Source: Mytilus edulis (Eukaryota; Mollusca; Bivalvia; Mytilida; Mytilidae). From it: 64,000 nt of DNA. The DNA lies in assembly GCF_963676685.1 (NCBI RefSeq), contig NC_092354.1:72032178-72096177 (forward strand), read 5' to 3'. Both the position numbers and the translations under genes were made by a program. The notes under the pieces were generated by a model. The model had not been told where the DNA came from and did not search any database. It saw only the letters and a list, made by a program, of their open reading frames with translations. Positions 1-12,462 of the stretch are shown in pieces (the first letter of the stretch is position 1; each line of letters starts with the position of its first letter).

Positions 1-435
1 AAAGTACAACATCACATGTTCAAATATCAACAGTTTTATATTTAGTGGTTGTTATAACAATGACTCAACACACAAACCAAATATCCGTTGTTTTTACAAG
101 ATTCGAGTAAATGGAACTTGAAACCAACCTTAGAAAGAATAGAAAAACAGCTGTGACTTTTGTTTAAAATGAATAATGTCTTATTTACACCACAGCGTAG
201 TCATAAATTCATTCTTCGTTGTTGTTCAGATATCCGGTTTTAACTGATGAAATAACGTAATATATGTCATTTAGGAATTTATACACAGCACTTCGTGAAC
301 AAGGTGAAGCTTTGAGAATTTTATTATGTTCATTTAGGAAATCAACCTAACGAAATAAATATTACTTATTAAAATTAGTTGTAAGTGACTTTGAAAATTG
401 AGGATTTAGGGATTTTTATTATTCCAGGCGTAGAT
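1..435. other. Spacer, nothing recognised
   Basis: AT-rich sequence without a convincing open frame, RNA gene or repeat that I recognise. Confidence 0.5.
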
Positions 436-612
436 TACCTTAGCCGTATTTGGCAGAACTTTTTGAAATTTTGGATCCTTAATGCTCTACAACGTTTTAC
501 TTGTGTGGCTTTATAACTATTTTGATATGAGCGGGACTGATGAGTCTTATGTAAACGAAACGCGCGTCTGGCGTACTAAAATAAAATTCTAATACCTTGA
601 TAACTATTTGAA
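436..612 (+). repeat. Dispersed repeat with hammerhead core, copy 1
   Basis: This is one of at least five related copies in the window (others near 8.9, 11.4, 13.0 and 23.5 kb). The order of blocks is conserved: an upstream part ending in TTTGATATGAGCG, a hammerhead-like core CTGATGA...GAAACGCGCGTC, then GGCGTACTAAA and a tail like CCTTGATAACTA. I recognise this as a common mussel repeat. The copies lie in both orientations, so it is dispersed and not a local duplication. Confidence 0.75.
531..576 (+). ncRNA. Hammerhead ribozyme-like motif (degraded)
   Basis: The core CTGATGA (537-543) is followed by a short stem-loop (GTCT...AAAC, one pair broken), GAAA (557-560), a tiny stem III and the triplet GTC (566-568) before TGGCG. 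Stem I pairing of GCGGGA with TGGCG has two mismatches, so this copy may not cleave. The copy near 8.93 kb is better preserved. Confidence 0.5.
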
Positions 613-689
613 CTAGCTGTCAGTAGCTGCGAGAATTCTCAGATCAGTACTAATTTTCTTTTTTGTTAATGGGATATACTTTGTGTTTT

Positions 690-1110
690 TGGTATGTGTG
701 TTTCTTTTTGTGTCCATCTATTGAGTTAAACCTTTTTTCAATTGATTTGTATTGTCCGTTCTCCTTTTGTACTGTTAAACCTCAGTCACAGGTACGGGGG
801 AGGGTTTGAACCGTTTTTTTTTTATTATGTATGTATGTGCCTGTCTCACACCAGGATCCTGTAATTCAGTGGTTGTCGTTGTTTGATATGTTTCATATTT
901 GATTTTCTTTCAATTGTCGTACATATATTATGCTGTTAGTTTTCTCATTTGAATTGTTTTACATTAATTTTGTCGTTTCGGTGCCTTTTATAGCTGACAC
1001 TGCAGTATGGGCTTTGCTCATTGTTAAAGGCCTTACAGGGACCTATAGTTGGTCATGTTTGTGTTTTTGGTTCAATTCAAGACGAGTGGAGATATATATG
1101 TCCAAAAGAT
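690..1110 (+). repeat. SINE-like mussel repeat (family R2), near full length
   Basis: Blocks in order: TTGTACTGTTAAACC, GGGGGAGGGTT, GCCTGTCTCACACCAGGA, TCCTGTAATTCAGTGGTTGTCG, TTAGTTTTCTCATTTGAATTG, CCTTTTATAGCTGAC, GGCTTTGCTCATTGTTAAAG, GACCTATAGTTG. The same blocks in the same order recur at 25.8, 40.1 and 52.0 kb, with fragments at 46.3 and 52.4 kb. The open frame of 60 codons inside it is not a gene. I recognise the sequence as a high-copy non-coding repeat of mussels. Confidence 0.8.
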
Positions 1111-4100
1111 GACTTAAAGGATAGCTATTTTTAAGAGGTTTCAAGAACTTTGCCTGCCACTACAGGTCATACTCATTATAAAAGATGATAGGAAGTCTAA
1201 AATTGCTATTTCCAATGAAGAAGAAGGATATGGTCACAGTTATAGTAGTTTATTTATATGTAATCTATGACAAAAAAGAGACGAATGAGTATTATAAACA
1301 TTATAAATGCATGAAATGAAATTCAGAAAGACTGGGCAATGCTTGATTTAAAACGTAGAATGAAAACATATAAATGCCTTATTGTACCTTTTTTTTTGAG
1401 ATAATTTAGTGGAAAGATCAACGTACTTAACTTTTATATAATTTTGAATCACAATTGAAAAGAGTTCACTGCGTGTACGAAATATGAAATGTTTAAGAAA
1501 TATCTTTTTGTCATCAATCACCTATTAAAATATATGAGATTGTTGAAATTCGAAGCATTCAAAATGTTCAATTTATGCTGTTTAACATACAGAAAGCTAT
1601 AAAACGTAAAACGTTATCCTTAGAAAATAACCCATTCAAAACAAATCATAGAATTTATAGATTCATCATGTTCATTGTACAATGATATTTTACGGACAAA
1701 TATACTTGTGTCATACATCATTGTGTCTGCAAAACTTAAAGATATACACTGAATGTAAGAGTTAAAGACCGAAGAAAATGTAATCCTCTTATTTATCAAC
1801 CGATGAATATAAGATGAATAGATGTGTTGCATTACTAGAAGTATTTAGATGAAAAGAACATCTATTTGAAATTAAAAAAAAGAAATCTGATATATTATAT
1901 TGGTCCTTTATTATTCATCTCTCAGACTCTCATGAGTATTGTTATTCTTAACATTTTTTTCGTTATTTGTGTTTTTTATGTATTTTAATGTACTTTGATC
2001 AAATGATATTCGATTTTAATATTATGAAATTAACAATATGATGATAAATACAAGCAACTTGGACATGTTGGACATATTCCAATGTATATAAACAGTAAAT
2101 AGGTGAAATTGGGAATTACATGTGCTTACTTAAATTCAGGAATTAAGTGTAATTCCTGATATACTTAGTTAATACAAATACATATTAAATGTAATTCCTA
2201 AAACTGCCAAGTTATTACCAGTAATTACTAATCCTTAAATGATTTTTTTACAGCTATTTACTAACTGTTAAAAGAAATTTGTTGTTATTGGACTTGTAAG
2301 CTGATCAAACGTTAGCTATAGGGTAATAGCTATACAGATAAGAAGATCAGTGCGTACTATCAAAAAGTGAACATACTAATATATATATGAAATATGAATA
2401 TACTGATTTTAGAAGGGGCATTAACTACGAGCTATAAAAATATTGTTTTGCTGATGATGAATCATTAATGCAAGAGATAAATAAAAAGTGATAGGTGGCA
2501 CATTAGGAGTGTGCAGTGTATTATAACCCAACAAATGGAGCCTAAAAATTCCAATATCGCATAAAAGATAAACACAAAAAGCATTGAAAGAAGTATATCA
2601 CCATTGTTCACATATGGCATTGCATATGCAAAACGTTAATATATTCGTCAAAACTAAAACCAGTTAAAATGCTATCCCGCTAACTGATATCTGATAGATG
2701 AGAGAAAAAGATGCTTTGCATTACAAAAGTTTATAAAATATTATGAACATCTATTCACATGTTTAGGTATACAACTGTAGTTTGATAAAATTGTTATTGA
2801 TTTTAAACACAAGGGATTAAATTTATGGAACATAATTTTCCATTTGATTATATAACTAGGGATTGATTGTTCTGTGTAACGACATATCACCCAACCAAAC
2901 GGTCCCTTCATTGTATGCAGAGTTTTTGAAAAGAAACACAATTGCTTGACAGATCATGGCGGCTGATTTTATTGTTCGTTACAAAAAGGCTTAATGAATA
3001 AAACAAGTTATATTCCTCGTTACAATAAAGCTAAACGAATAGGACAAGTTATAATCCATTCCTTCCGCAGGGTCACTCTGCGATATTGCCGACACTGGGT
3101 CTTTCTTAAACAACAAGACAAGATTCTGCAAAAGAAAGAATTATTTGGAGAGCTTTAACAATAATTCCTCATTTGTAGAAATCAAGCATAGTGGCAATGA
3201 TGAGACATACATATAGGTTTTAATTTATACTTAAGGGAAATCAAATTATCATCTTTTTAACTCTTAAACAAAACTGTTGATCTGAAACAAATAAAATGAG
3301 GATAAAACCACCAGATTTTATCTGGGTTTACAATAGCAAACATTCACTCCTCTGGGGTTCATAAACAAACAAATCTGATCAAACAATGTTTTATGTCTTG
3401 TCGAAAGTCACATGGCTTATCCTTTTAAAACTTTAACCGTTTTTAAGGATTGCAATATTTATTTAAGAAAAAGGATTTGTTCAGCTAGTCTAGCAATAAA
3501 ACATTATTACTGTTTTACATGTTTTATATACATAATGACACCATTTCGCACATTATTCGATGGTCTGTATGTAACATGTTTGAAAGGAAAATGTTGTTAC
3601 TTATTCATCACATGTATCATACACTCTTTTTCCACTTAATTTCGGACAACCCTCTTTGCCAAATTAAACTTATATTTTATTTCTTGACCTGGGCTTGCGG
3701 GAAATATTTGATACTGATCGTTAAGACACCAACAAATAAATAATAACTAAATTTTATTCCAGATTAGGAAGAGCTATACTGTCTGTTATGATTTATTTCG
3801 GTAGGCAATTTAAACAAAATAAATGTTACATCATGAATGTTTTTATATGAGCAAATGAGGATATAATGACTCAAATATTTTATTGTAATCATATATCCTT
3901 GTCTGAAACAATTGACATTATTTTGTTCCATGATATGTATATTAGATTTAAAATATGCTGCTGGTAAAATATAATAAGACACCACAATGCACTGTGTTGT
4001 TGATAAAGCAGACATACACGTAATTATTGGTAGCCATAAATAAGCAAATTGCATCTAAGAAAGTTTGATATCTAAAAAAAAAAGGTACGTAGATTTTAAA

Positions 4101-5111
4101 CCTGAGGATGACTAAAAGTAACAATGAATATGTTAAAGTATAAGAAAGACTTGCAAACCCATGACCAAGGCTAGAACAAGTTTAACCATATTCACCTGGA
4201 TTCCCTGTGGACATATTACGCAAGTCAAAAAAATAATTAACATAAAATTATATGCTACATTATCGTTCACATAAATTAACAAAGAACCATACGATTGCCT
4301 TATAAGATTTTGCTTTCATTTTTTTTTCAGAGGGAGGGACCACTTTGATCATTCCATTGGAATAATATCAATCTTACTTTGTTGTCATAGCCCTTTGGTC
4401 GTGACAGCCACATTCAAAGAGTAACAGAAATTGGAATAGGAACTCTTAATTCAAATTAGCCGAAAAAAACAACATTTCTTTAATCTTTCGTTAATTTATA
4501 TCTCTTCCATCGTATAAACAAAAATAACCAACGTTTGTTTCGTTTCATCTCAGTTCATAACTGGTTAAAATCCGATTATGACGTCGAATGTTCTTGTTTT
4601 CCTCTGAATTTCCATTGTGACGGCATGGAAAAAGACGACAATGCCTGATGAAATCAATTAGAAAGAACACATATTTTTGCAGATGATTCTCAAAGAAGGA
4701 ATATGTTTGCCTGCGTATTTTTTTGAAAATCATCAGAGAAACAGATTCCAACATCAATTCTCGAGTATACGATATTGATCAACCTAGACAGTTTAATTCA
4801 AATATTGCTAGCCTCGCGTTTTAAATTTGAAAATTTAACTGTCTCGGATGGATAAATATCGTATCACACTAGATGCATTGGTAGGATCTATATATATAGC
4901 TTATATGTCGATCGATGAATACGAATGCAAATATGAACAATGAGTTAAATTGTTAAATTGGATCTCGATCTTTCGCTGTATAGTATCCAATACTGTTACA
5001 CTTTGTCATTTTATATTATTTCTATCTCTTTTTGAATTATAGTTAATAATTGACGTTTGTTTGCCTTCATGATTGTTGTCAACCCTTCTTAAATCATCAG
5101 AATAAATCAAT
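1111..5111. other. Spacer, no gene recognised
   Basis: About 4 kb of AT-rich DNA. The open frames of 60-96 codons on either strand have low-complexity composition rich in Phe, Ile, Tyr and Cys, no domain motif and no splice-site support. A few short self-similar stretches occur (for instance TTAAGTGTAATTCCTGAT and its echoes at 2,100-2,215), but no clean element. Confidence 0.5.
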
Positions 5112-5320
5112 ACTGTGGATTCATTTAATATTCGTTAAATACGAATTTTCGTGGATTTTATGGGTAGAGGGGAACCACGAATTTAAGTATTTAACAAATT
5201 GCTAATTTTTTGATGGAATGTGTGCAGAATTTGCCAAAAACACGAAATTAAATATCAAAGAATATGGAAGTTTTACTCAAACCACGAAAATTGATACCCT
5301 CGAAAAATCTACAGCAGATG
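5112..5320. mobile_element. Short inverted-repeat element (MITE-like)
   Basis: The left end ACTGTGGATTCATTTAATA is complemented by the degraded right end GAAAAATCTACAGCAG. Inner blocks are also mirrored: TTTTCGTGGATTTTATGG on the left and CCACGAAAATTGATACC on the right. I recognise the GTGGATTCATT / CCACGAAAATTGGTATCC pattern as a short non-autonomous element common in bivalves. Confidence 0.6.
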
Positions 5321-6246
5321 AGTTCTGATTCTAACTTAGAGATAACGCCTTGTAATACAATATGCACGATGAAACAACTATAACATGGAATAAACATACG
5401 TCATTGTATCTATCAATATCTATTGTTCTATTTTGTTTGTATATATTTGTTTTGTTTATAAAAATGTTACCCTCAATAATTGATGAAACAAGAAAAATGT
5501 CGTATTCATCTCAATCCATTTCAGTGGAAAATTACGTCAGTCTATAATATAGAATAAAAACCCATTGCATTGGGGACTGAACGAACACGTAACGCATTTG
5601 AGACTGCAAGCAATATAAGATAATCAATTGCATTTAAAAAAAAAACCGTTATACTATTAAACGAAAGGAAAATTCAAACTCATAATTCGACAATAAGAGT
5701 AAAAAGTCATGGCTCAAAAAGAAGAACATAACACAAAACACAACATAAAAAAATCAAATGGATATGGGTATGTCGTATGTACAAAATTCGTCTATTCATT
5801 AGATGTTATATATATTGTGAATGACATTATCGCTTTTACAAAATGTGTTATTTGTACACAACACTTGTATTCAAATATAAAATTGTTAGAATGTCCAATT
5901 AGAATAGGTCGGATATTTTTTTTCATTACACTCGAGACTTTTGTCATTAGTGATAATCATGCTTTCTCAGCTAAAATATTTTTTTTTGGGATTATTTTCA
6001 TGAAGGATACCTTTGCTCGTTACATAATAAATTCCCGGCATATTTTCAAATTGCGTAATCTCCAGCTGCATATAATATTTGATTACATTGTTAATAAACA
6101 ATAACAATCTTTTTCATTTATTTAATGACGGGGTTTTATAAATCGTTTACTACTCAATTGATGATCAAGGCTATTGCAAAAAAGTACTCTCCGATACAAA
6201 CAACGCAATTGAATTTTCGAGGAGAGGTGGTATTGAATATGTACAT
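5321..6246. other. Spacer with a degraded R6 repeat fragment
   Basis: Around 5,690-5,760 the words AGTCATGGCTCAAAAAGAA and ATAACACAAAACACAACATA resemble the repeat present twice near 27.5-28.1 kb. The 131-codon frame at 5,709-6,104 starts inside this repeat and has no domain motif, so I do not call a gene. Confidence 0.45.
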
Positions 6247-6604
6247 CAAGGATGTACTTAGGTGAGGTAAGGTAAAAATTAGGAAATTAAGAAATTAAAC
6301 TTGATACTATAAGCTGGTAGAGTATCAATTATGGATTAAGATAAGCTAAAAATAGGGATAGGTCATAGACCTCATTTTCGAGATATTTGAGACTTAAAAT
6401 ATGGCGGGAAAGGCTGAGCAGGACTTTTACCTTATATTTGCATTGCATTATTTTGGTCTCAAAACAAAAGAAAGAAACTTTTGGTAAATGATCTTTCATG
6501 AACTATTAAGTGTCATATGAAAAAATAAAGGGGTGTTGTGGGGCAAAATATTTTACATTGTATTGTAGGTAAAACACAAAGGAGTCCGAGTACATCCTTA
6601 AGTC
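6247..6604 (+). mobile_element. MITE-like element R5, copy 1
   Basis: The ends are inverted: AAGGATGTACTTAG at the left and GAGTACATCCTTAA at the right. The interior carries the words CTATAAGCTGGTAGAGTATC, CTCATTTTCGAGATATTTGAG, GGCGGGAAAGGCTGAG and TTACCTTATATTTGCATTG. The same words occur in reverse orientation at 26.57-26.96 kb, which shows this is a dispersed element with defined ends. Confidence 0.75.
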
Positions 6605-7384
6605 CGCAGAAAAAAAATATTGTTAGATTGTTTTGTGAATAGAACATATGACTATTACATTTCTACTCGATCATGTGATTTTCTCATTGTAATATTGAAA
6701 AATTTATATACATGTTTCACCGTCTTTAAATTATATAAGGTTTACAATTAGAGAAAATTAAAATCACAAAAAATACCGAACCCAATGGGTAATTTAAGAT
6801 AAAAAAAAAAGCACGCGTTAATCAAACAAATGGCAAATACAGATTTTTATATATAGTTTCTGTTATCCGTTTTTAATTTGTTATAAGACTAATGATAGGA
6901 ATATAAAACATTACAAGTACGACAATGGAAGCTGCGATCACGTATATGGTTTTTCAAGCCACATTCAATAACTAAAAAAAATAATAAATTAAAGTAACTG
7001 CTTTGATTAATTATAATTGTTTTATAGACTATGGAAAAACTAATAAAAAGTAGGTTATTGCAACCAAATTTTACGGAATTCAGCGTTGTACATGTAATTC
7101 AATATAGGACAGACACGTGGGGATTATTATTGAAGCAGTGAATGTGCTGTTGATTTAAATATTCATTTCATGAAGTTGTGGGTATCAATTATGTGCAAAA
7201 ATGTATCGTTTTTTTTTTTTTGCAGCAACACAGTATGTGAACAAAATAATCAATTAACTTGGCAAGTTGATTCACATGGTACTTCCAGTTGTATATATTT
7301 ATCACGATAAAACAATATCACAAACGACCCAACTTGAATATTATTAATGACAAAGTTCAAGCTCACAAGGGTAGTATAAAACCG
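6605..7384. other. Spacer, nothing recognised
   Basis: AT-rich sequence without a supported gene, RNA or defined repeat. Confidence 0.5.
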
Positions 7385-7655
7385 AGAGATCGATGTAGAG
7401 AAAAATAGAATAACTCCTAGGAAATTGAAAATGGAAAGTTCTTTATAAAATAGAAAAACTTAGGCTAATAACAATCTACGGATGGTAAACAGTTGTCATA
7501 TTACAGACTTTGCACAAGCATTTACTTATGTAGAAAATGGTGAATAAGAGACCTAGTTTGATAGTTAGCTGTATCTTAATTGTATGACGGTCGCATATAA
7601 TTCTATAAAATTGACAACATTGTGTAAGCAAGACAAACAACTTTCCTAAATAAGG
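7385..7655 (+). repeat. SINE-like repeat R4, copy at 7.4 kb
   Basis: Contains the family words AACAGTTGTCATATTACAGAC, GCATTTACTTATGTAGAAAA, AATTGTATGACGGTCGCAT and TTGACAACATTGTGTAAG. Related copies in this orientation lie near 8.5, 13.4, 21.0 and 31.1 kb; opposite copies lie near 16.3, 18.6, 29.5 and 45.6 kb. It is non-coding. Confidence 0.7.
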
Positions 7656-8439
7656 ATACAACATTCAACATTATAATATAAAATACAAAAAGCTGTTTAA
7701 ACACAGATACACAAAAATAGCATAAAGTCAAAGTCAAGAACAAAAAATTGACGAAAGCACAATAAAAGTTACGGGAAGTTTAAGTACCGATACATTATAC
7801 ATCATCCTATATTAAACGGGACGCTATAGCGAATTGTTTGAGCGTTATGGAATATCTGTTTCATAGATGCCGACGGATATTTTGTTATTGTCGTTCCTAT
7901 CTCGCCAAATAGGTTTATCACCGGAATTGTACTTTTGGCCGGGGTTCGTGTTGATCAGTCTTTCTTTTTTTATGTTGTGTTTTGTATACTGTTGTTTGTC
8001 TTTTAGTCTTTTTGTTTGTTGTCAGGGTGTTATCAGTTTCTTGTCGGCTTATGAATTTGATATGGTATCTTTTGGCTCTAACTTTCGTCTCCTTTCAATG
8101 AAAACATTTGACTTCGATTTACTGTTAGTAGGTACATGTTATTATGTGAGACTTCTACGCATTTTGATACGGTTTAGAAAAATGCATGTTGTTTCGTAAA
8201 TACATTTATGATTCAATTGGGTATATTTTGTGGGGGTGTTTATAGCTTAATCGTAGAATAAAACTTACGTAAGAAATCTTTCTTTGACATCACATGATCA
8301 AAACAGTTTGTTTTCTAAAGCAACTGTTTAAGTATGGCTGATTGTAGAGTGACAATCCCCTAGTTATAAGAGCATAAATTCAAACTCGGTTCCAGTTGAC
8401 AAATTTATCAATGAATTTGTATGTTGATTGTATACATAA
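7656..8439. other. Spacer with a decayed repeat fragment
   Basis: The stretch 7,867-8,110 has words like GTTGTCAGGGTGTTATCAGT and TATGGTATCTTTTGGCTC that look like a decayed mussel repeat (the reverse complement of R6 wording). The 110-codon frame here is Phe/Leu/Cys-rich and lies in that repeat, so I do not call it a gene. Confidence 0.45.
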
Positions 8440-8645
8440 AAAAGAAAAATCACAAAAATACTCAACTTCGAGTAAAATTTAAAAAGGAAAGTCCCTTATC
8501 AAAGGGAAAAATTAAATGATAAACATATCAAACGAATGGATAACAACTGTCATATTCCTGACTTGGTACAGACATTTTCAAATGTAGATCATTATAGCTC
8601 TTAACCTCTCAATTGTATGACAGTCGAATCAAATTCAGACTAACT
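8440..8645 (+). repeat. SINE-like repeat R4, copy at 8.5 kb
   Basis: Family words AAAGGAAAGTCCCTTATCAA, CAAACGAATGGATAACAACT, GTCATATTCCTGACTTGGTA and TTGTATGACAGTCGAATCAA are all present in the family order. Confidence 0.8.
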
Positions 8646-8896
8646 CTTCTTGATAGTTGCTTTTGAATTTTGTAGCCATCCCTCTTCATGTTTAATTTGA
8701 CTATTCAAACAATTGATCTGTAGCTCAGAAGATTGTGACTATCGTAGTCATGGATCAGCAATAGTCAGTGCTTAGGAATAGGATTTTTAACATGTTTTCC
8801 TTATGTTTTCTAAGAATCTATCAATTGGTCATAAGTAATATTCTAACTTTTAAAAAAAATTGACCTCAGACGCCGTGCTCTATTATTTCTAATTAG
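8646..8896. other. Spacer, nothing recognised
   Basis: No supported feature. Confidence 0.5.
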
Positions 8897-9080
8897 TTAT
8901 CACAGGTACCAGGATTATAATTTAGTACGCCAGACGAGCGTTTCATCTACATAAGACTCATCAGTGACGCTCATATCAAAATATTTATAAAGCCAAACAA
9001 GTACAAAGTTGAAGAACATTGAGGATTCAAAATTCCCCAAAAATGCGCCAAATACGACTAAGGTAATCTATTCCTTGGAT
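8897..9080 (-). repeat. Dispersed repeat with hammerhead core, copy 2
   Basis: This is the reverse complement of the 436-612 repeat. Shared blocks include TACCAGGATTATAATTTAGT, GTACGCCAGACG, CATAAGACTCATCAG, CTTTGTACTTG-type flank and GCCAAATACGACTAAGGTAA. It carries the best-preserved hammerhead core in the window. Confidence 0.8.
8925..8971 (-). ncRNA. Hammerhead ribozyme, best-preserved copy
   Basis: Read on the minus strand the order is GCGTCA, CTGATGA, GTCTTATGTAGAT, GAAA, CGCTCG, TC, TGGCGTAC. CGTCA pairs with TGGCG to form stem I (one G-U pair). GTCT...AGAT forms stem II (one wobble). ACG/CGT closes a minimal stem III ahead of the cleavage triplet GTC. All invariant core positions CTGATGA and GAAA and the NUH triplet are present. 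Minimal type I hammerheads with a very short stem III are known from Penelope-like elements and animal retrozymes. Activity is inferred, not shown. Confidence 0.7.
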
Positions 9081-10106
9081 AAGAAAATCCTTAGTTTTTC
9101 GAAAAATTCAAAGTTGTGTAAACAGGAAATTGATTATTTTTTGGCTGACGAACTGTTTTAATTCTAGTGCCATTGATAATTTTTATGTTGACAAAACGCA
9201 TGTATAGTGTCGTTGGTCAGTTTCTGTTATGTCTCCATGTCTTTCAAATGTTTGGTTTTGTGGGTACCTAATGATGATGTTATATGGAAAAATACTGTGG
9301 AATTACTTTTTTTTGTTTTAATAATTATTCAGTTTATTGCACTATTGGTTGTTAACAAATACCCTAAAAGGTACCCTAAGCTGTGGAATTACTAAAAAAT
9401 ATTAAATGTTCATCTTCTGTAAACATCCAGTTTTTGCAGCCTCTTTTTGGTTTAAATGCTGTCGTTTATATTTTTTCGTCAAAATTGTAAACGAGCATGG
9501 TTTATGGCTTTTGTTAACTTGATTAATTGTATTATTGTTGGATAAACAGAAAAATATCGAGAACGTTCAACGCAACTAAAAAGAAACATTAACCAGAGAC
9601 ATTTACCTTTCATTAATTCATAGTGGCAGCATTTTTGTCCTCTTATAAACTAAACTAAGTAATCTATTATTTTTTTAAATTTTACCTTATGGTCAAAATT
9701 TTTGATCATTAGCAGTTTTACAATTAATTGCTGCCGATCAAATATATATCTCGTATTCGTCAATATATAATTTCTTATATTTTTATTACTTGACTCGATA
9801 TTAAATGTACAAATAATGTGGAAACCATTTAAATTATCTTCATAAAACATAGATCGCAGCTCAATTCGACGACAGCAAATAAAACAATATTATTCAGCTA
9901 TATCCATGATAATTACAGCATCAAAGAACAGGGCGATATGTTTTCTATGATAAAAGCAATCATATTTCATCAATATTACAATGATAATGACTAATTACCA
10001 CAGGCGATTAAAAGCAATAACCAGTAAATCATTACTTTTTCTTTGATCCAAATTTTGTATTTACTAATGTGTAGTTATATATTTTATGACATTTTAATTA
10101 AACTCA
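9081..10106. other. Spacer, nothing recognised
   Basis: AT-rich DNA. The 62-66-codon frames at 9,207 and 9,650 have no domain motif or splice support. Confidence 0.5.
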
Positions 10107-10573
10107 TTGTCGTGCTACCTAAGTTTTCATTCTCGAAGTTTAGGGCCTCAACGTTTGGTTCGTGTTTCCGTCCTGATAAAATGCGTTTTAGAAACATCAA
10201 TATGTACACCAGTCAGGCGTGAACCTAGAATTTGTTTCTACCTTCACTGCAATTCCATTGGGGTTTTAAGGGCATCATCAGCATATTTACCGTTATGGAA
10301 TTCCGAACGTCATTTTCTCTTTCGAAGCCATTCTCCCAGTCCTTTTTTCCTCGAAAGTGAATTTACAAAATGAGACCTAACACAAAATTTGTACAATTCT
10401 TGAGCAATGAAACGGGCGCAAAATTTAGAACAAGATTTGTTGACCCTTCTGGAGACCCTGCTGTCAGACCCGGTTTTCTTTTGGATTCCAGTTGCTCATT
10501 CTTATGTTTTTCGAAGTGTAAATTCTTGTCATCTAAGACAAAACAAGTTTACGTGAAGTTTATATTGTGTTGA
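10107..10573 (+). other. Less AT-rich unexplained block
   Basis: Two adjacent frames of 88 and 67 codons (10,107-10,373 and 10,370-10,573) lie in a block with more G and C than its surroundings. The second frame contains FVDPSGDPAVRPGF. I find no known domain, splice border or relation to other repeats in the window. It may be a decayed exon or an unlisted repeat. Confidence 0.3.
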
Positions 10574-11417
10574 GCATTCAAATTCGTGCTTTGTCTTTAC
10601 TCACGGGATCAATTGTTATGAAAAACAAACAAATAGTTATGAATCTACAGTAGATGCGTTTTGACTTTATAGTTAAAGAAGGAAGTCCAATAAAAGGAAT
10701 AGAAAATGTATAGTTGTCATATGCCTAACTCTGGAACGGTCTTTTTGTCGGGGGATATAAGGTAACAATTTATTTTAAGAAAAGTATAAAAATATGTTAG
10801 GTGTATCGATGCGGTAACATCATATGCTAGGCTCAAACATGTGAAAATAATTTTGGTGAAAATATATAAGAATTACTGAAATCAAGCCTAGGAGAGTTTT
10901 GTCTTCTAAATTTTTTTAACCAAGATAAATAGTAAAATTCCTTTCTCTATTTCTTTTTCTTATTCATTTATTCGCAAAATTTCTGTCTGGTAATGATTCA
11001 TTTTTTTCATATTTATTACCACTCCAAGTTTGCAACAAAATAAGAAAATAATCGTCTTTTACAGTATTGTAAATGTATTGTTCATGATTGATTTTCTGAT
11101 TTCAATTAATACGCAGTTGACGGGTCGAAGGCTAAATTATAGCTTTCAAAAATCTTGTAAACTTCTTATTGGAATTAATTACAGTGATAGATACTAAAAG
11201 AAGTCAGTGTTGCATAGGAAATGATGATTAATGATCGTTAATGACAAAGTTGAGGATATTAAGAATTCATTAGTACTGTTATCAAGTGTACCGTATAACT
11301 TTGACCTTGATTATACTATCTCATTTCAGAAAAAAAAATCAGAACTTTCAGTCAACTTCATTGTTCTCATTCACCTTTGTTTAAAATGGTAACAATTTTA
11401 TTTTTATTTACAAATCT
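10574..11417. other. Spacer, nothing recognised
   Basis: No supported feature. Confidence 0.5.
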
Positions 11418-11570
11418 AACCCAAGGAGTTTTGGTCCTCAAGTTCTTCAACTTCGTACTTTATTTTGCATTTTTAACTGTTTTGGATTCGAGCGTCTCCG
11501 ATTAGTCTTTTGTAGACGAAACTAATAAATACAAAATTTTATCCTGGTATCTATGATGAGTTTATTTCCA
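11418..11570 (+). repeat. Dispersed repeat with hammerhead core, copy 3 (decayed)
   Basis: Blocks CCTCAAGTTCTTCAACTTCG, TTTTGTAGACGAAACTAATA and TCCTGGTATCTATGATGAG match the family order. The core CTGATGA is changed to CCGATTA, so ribozyme function is not expected. Confidence 0.65.
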
Positions 11571-12013
11571 TCATACCCAAGCATGTGTTTACCATTGTAT
11601 ATTCACGATGAGCTCGTTATTTGTGTATTATGTTTTTTATGCTTTGAACTGATCTTATTCTTTATGTCACTGTGCAGTTTTAAGTTGGGTCTGTAATTGA
11701 ACTTAGCTTAATGAAAAGATGTAAGACATAATTGCATGGTTCAAATACACAATTTGAACAGTACGTAGTAAATATTTCTGAAAAAACCCAATTTAAACTA
11801 TGAACTATTTTCTTAATTATTTTATTTATATTCCTAATAATAAGCTACAATAATAAATTAGACTGTTTCTTTGCAATAAAAATTTAACATGCTAACGAAG
11901 GCCAAGAAAGACAAAATTCTTTATATAGTTATGTTGAACGTACAACTGTCCCGTCAATTGGGTTTATTTGGTAAATGTATCGTATTCGGGAGTATGATTT
12001 GTATTCCTTTATT

Positions 12014-12462
12014 GGTCCGAGTACACAGTTATTTCGTAGTGCATTTCGTTCAGACAATAAATTAGAATTAAAAAAATCCCACCTGCGCTTTATCAATAAA
12101 ATTTTTACAGTGTGTTGTACTACTTTTGGGACAAATTATATCAAAATTATAGAAAACTTCATCAACTCTAACTCAAAATATGGACAATTTTATGTTAAGT
12201 AGGTCTTGAAATCTTTTGACAGCTTCCAAAGTGCTAATTTTTGACCTTTTTCAGCTGGACCTAATCACTACTTTAAATTAAAATTTATGACCCAAATTAG
12301 TTTACAGTGTCATTTCACCCCCTACTTGCTATTTGAGACACAAAACATGACGAAATAAAGGTGGAAGGGGTATAAAAAAAATGGCAAGTACCACACTGTC
12401 CACACTATGGACTATATTCGTGGACAACGAAAATCAAAGGACGATAACTGTGTACTCGGACC
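12014..12462. mobile_element. MITE with perfect 19-bp terminal inverted repeats
   Basis: The left end is GGTCCGAGTACACAGTTAT (12,014-12,032) and the right end is its exact reverse complement (12,444-12,462). TATT is found immediately outside both ends (12,010-12,013 and 12,463-12,466), consistent with a 4-bp target-site duplication. The 449-bp interior has no transposase. The 75-codon frame that overlaps the left end is not a gene. I do not recognise the superfamily from the ends alone. Confidence 0.85.

Noticed and set aside
5709-6104. 131-codon open frame on the plus strand
   Set aside because: It starts in a decayed R6 repeat, is rich in Ile, Phe and Lys, and has no domain or splice support.
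7867-8199. 110-codon frame with signal-peptide-like hydrophobic stretches
   Set aside because: The hydrophobicity comes from T-rich DNA, and the sequence overlaps a decayed dispersed repeat.
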